Assembly: GCA_023396535.1 (NCBI GenBank)
Contig: JAEWWD010000264.1
Coordinates: forward strand, 1 to 7,232
Source: Bacillota bacterium
GTDB lineage: Bacteria; Bacillota; Clostridia; Christensenellales; CAG-138
DNA length: 7,232 nt
Direction of reading: 5' to 3'
Shown here: positions 5,870 through 7,232 of the stretch, piece after piece
Layout of the letters: the number at the start of each line of letters is the position of its first letter
Numbering within the stretch: position 1 is the stretch's first letter
Position numbers and translations under genes: made by a program
The notes under the pieces: model-generated
Seen by the model: the letters and a program-made list of their open reading frames with translations, nothing else
Databases searched by the model: none
What the model was told of the DNA's origin: nothing

Positions 5870-6376
5870 TCAGATAAGCTCAAGTATAACCATTTCGGCG
5901 GCGTCGCCGCGGCGGGGCCCCAGCTTCAGCATGCGGGTATAGCCGCCGCGACCGACCTCGCGGCCGCGCTTGTCGTACTTGGGGGCGAGCTCGCGGAACA
6001 GCTTCTCCACGACGGGATGGGCTTTATCCTCGGTGCGCTCCCTGTATTCCGGCTTGCTTTCCTTCTTGGATTTGAATTCGGGCACGTCGTACAGGTAAGC
6101 CATGATCTGCCGGCGGGCATGCAGCTTGCTCGGCAGGTCATTGTGCACGTCGCGCTGCACGATTTGCAGCTTCTCGTTGCGGCTTTCCTTCTTGACGACC
6201 TCGCTGTTCTGATATTCGTTCACGGCAAGCGTGATCAGCTTCTCTGCGATGGGGCGCACTTCCTTGGCGCGGGTTTCGGTGGTAATAATCTTACCGTTCC
6301 ATATTAGCGCCGTGGTGAGGTTGCGCAGCATAGCGACGCGCTGATCCGTGGATTTCCCCAGCTTGCGGTTGGCCAT
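5870..6376 (-). CDS. rplQ: Large-subunit ribosomal protein L17 (bL17), long form
   Basis: L17 is a component of the 50S subunit near the exit tunnel. The N-terminal block (MANRKLGKSTDQRVAMLRNL, then TTETRAKEVR at 32-41) and the C-terminal block (GGYTRMLKLGPRRGDAAEM, 144-162) are diagnostic. At 168 residues it is about 50 longer than the common 112-130-residue form. The extra length is two charged insertions, roughly 52-84 (before LHARRQ) and 98-121 (after AYLYD), rich in Lys, Glu and Arg. The insertions keep the frame and are flanked by intact conserved blocks, so they are real and not a sequencing fault. The start is clear: the ATG at 6376 follows AGGAGG (6384-6389). It lies 24 nt after the rpoA stop and is the last gene of that operon, directly followed by a terminator. 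Confidence 0.97.
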   Translation of the reverse strand: MANRKLGKSTDQRVAMLRNLTTALIWNGKIITTETRAKEVRPIAEKLITLAVNEYQNSEVVKKESRNEKLQIVQRDVHNDLPSKLHARRQIMAYLYDVPEFKSKKESKPEYRERTEDKAHPVVEKLFRELAPKYDKRGREVGRGGYTRMLKLGPRRGDAAEMVILELI

Positions 6377-6400
6377 AATGCTTTCCTCCTACGTTACATG

Positions 6401-7232
6401 TTAATCTTCGCTGTTGCGGAGCGTCAGCCCCAGCGCGGATAATTTCTGCTGCACTTCCTCCAGGGATTTACGCCCGAGGTTGCGCACCTTCATCATTTCC
6501 TCTTCGTTGCGCTGCACCAGTTCGTCCACCGTATTGATGCCGGCGCGCTTGAGGCAGTTGTAGGAACGGACGGAGAGATCCAGTTCCTCGATGGTCATCT
6601 CGAGTATCTTCTCTTTCTTGTCCTCTTCCTTTTCCACCATGATCACTTCACCCTGCACATGATCGGTCAGGTTAGTGAACAGGGACAGATGCTCGGAGAG
6701 TATTTTGGCCGCACGGCTCACAGCCTCGTCGGGCTTGATGCTGCCGGAGGTCCAGATCTCCAGCGTCAGCTTGTCGTAATCGGTGGAGGAGCCCACGCGG
6801 GTGTCTTCCACGCGGAAATTCACCTTTTCAATGGGCGTATAAATGCTGTCCACCGCGATCTCGCCAATCGTCATGCCGACGCGCTTGTTCTTATCCGCCG
6901 AGACATAGCCGCGGCCATGATCCAGCATAATCTCCATATAGAGATGCGCGTTTTTATCCAGCGTCGCGATGTGCAGATCGGGGTTGATGATCTCCACGTC
7001 GGAATCCGGCCGGATATCGCCCGCTGTTACCTCGCACTCGCCCATTTTATCGATGATGATCTTCTTGGGCTCGCTTGAGTGCAGCCGCACGCAAAGCTCC
7101 TTCAGGTTGAGTATAATCTCCGTGACGTCCTCTTTTACGCCCTCCACCGTGGAAAACTCGTGCAGCACGCCCTCGATCTTTACAGATGTAACCGCCACGC
7201 CGGGCAGCGAGGAAAGCAGCACTCTCCGGAGC
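6401..7232 (-). CDS. rpoA: RNA polymerase alpha subunit, missing its N-terminal start
   Basis: The alpha subunit dimerises to nucleate RNA polymerase assembly and contacts promoter UP elements and activators through its C-terminal domain. The window holds about 277 codons; the frame runs off the right edge within the LRRVLLSSLPG block, so roughly the first 40 residues are missing. An apparent GTG start at 7222 is an internal valine of that block, not the true start. The N-terminal domain blocks are typical (VLHEFSTVEGVKEDVTEIIL, then the dimer and beta/beta'-contact regions). A charged linker (EKEEDKKEKI) leads to the C-terminal domain with LDLSVRSYNCLKRAGINT and VRNLGRKSLEEV, the DNA- and regulator-contact surface. 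Nothing looks altered. It is followed 24 nt later by rplQ, the standard order at the end of the ribosomal protein operon. Confidence 0.97.
   Translation of the reverse strand, partial: LRRVLLSSLPGVAVTSVKIEGVLHEFSTVEGVKEDVTEIILNLKELCVRLHSSEPKKIIIDKMGECEVTAGDIRPDSDVEIINPDLHIATLDKNAHLYMEIMLDHGRGYVSADKNKRVGMTIGEIAVDSIYTPIEKVNFRVEDTRVGSSTDYDKLTLEIWTSGSIKPDEAVSRAAKILSEHLSLFTNLTDHVQGEVIMVEKEEDKKEKILEMTIEELDLSVRSYNCLKRAGINTVDELVQRNEEEMMKVRNLGRKSLEEVQQKLSALGLTLRNSED

Noticed and set aside
5861..5879. Imperfect hairpin (GCTTTATC / GATAAGC) over the rplQ stop codon, considered as a plus-strand terminator
   Set aside because: It has a bulge and a short stem, and no T-run follows on either strand.
5813..6307. 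Plus-strand open frame across rplQ
   Set aside because: It is antisense to a clear L17 gene, begins within the terminator region without a ribosome site, and has no family features.
6659..7078. Plus-strand open frame within rpoA
   Set aside because: It is antisense to rpoA, its composition follows from rpoA codons, and there is no initiation signal.
1..7232. CRISPR arrays, insertion sequences, tRNA or rRNA genes, direct-repeat attachment sites
   Set aside because: No regularly spaced repeats, transposase motifs, tRNA-like cloverleaves or rRNA blocks were seen on either strand.

Overview
The window looks like a chromosomal segment of an anaerobic Gram-positive bacterium of the Clostridia. 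Four things point there: the Rex/NADH redox switch, a trimeric NADH-linked [FeFe]-hydrogenase, strong AAGGAG-type ribosome binding sites, and an L17 ribosomal protein with two long internal insertions of a kind I recall from some gut Clostridia. A finer placement (Oscillospirales- or Christensenellales-like) is only a guess. The hydrogenase and ribosomal genes are visibly GC-rich. The first ~370 bases and the 1020-1200 intergenic stretch are clearly richer in AT.

Layout, left to right. Bases 2-337 (+) are the 3' end of a GGDEF (diguanylate cyclase-type) gene. A near-consensus promoter inside its last codons (320-348) drives rex (375-1025, +), which is closed by a hairpin terminator (1059-1089). 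A second promoter (1114-1143) is followed at once by two overlapping 18-bp inverted repeats (1145-1162 and 1159-1176) built like Rex operators. Next comes a decayed N-terminal Rex fragment (1179-1361), then the hydrogenase operon: hydC (1383-1859), hydB (1861-3735), hydA (3738-5426) and a small [2Fe-2S] thioredoxin-fold protein (5429-5686). The genes are packed with gaps of 1-2 nt. On the opposite strand, convergent with this operon, are rplQ (6376-5870) and the 3' part of rpoA (7232-6401), the end of the large ribosomal protein operon, with a good terminator at 5829-5854.

How it fits together (inference from families): HydABC couples NADH and reduced ferredoxin oxidation to H2 formation, or the reverse. 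Rex binds DNA when NADH is low and lets go when NADH rises, so excess NADH would induce the enzyme that removes it. The operator-like repeats lie over the expected start point of the hydrogenase transcript. The Rex relic directly behind them suggests that an ancestral operon was rex2-hydCBA with its own autoregulated rex, now replaced by the intact rex just upstream.

I see no wholly new system. The most notable points are the tandem operator with its altered half-site, the Rex relic in the leader, the HydA that lacks a C-terminal [2Fe-2S] domain while a separate gene encodes one, and the small deviations in the H-cluster motifs. No hydrogenase maturation genes (hydE, hydF, hydG), RNA genes, CRISPR or mobile elements are visible.
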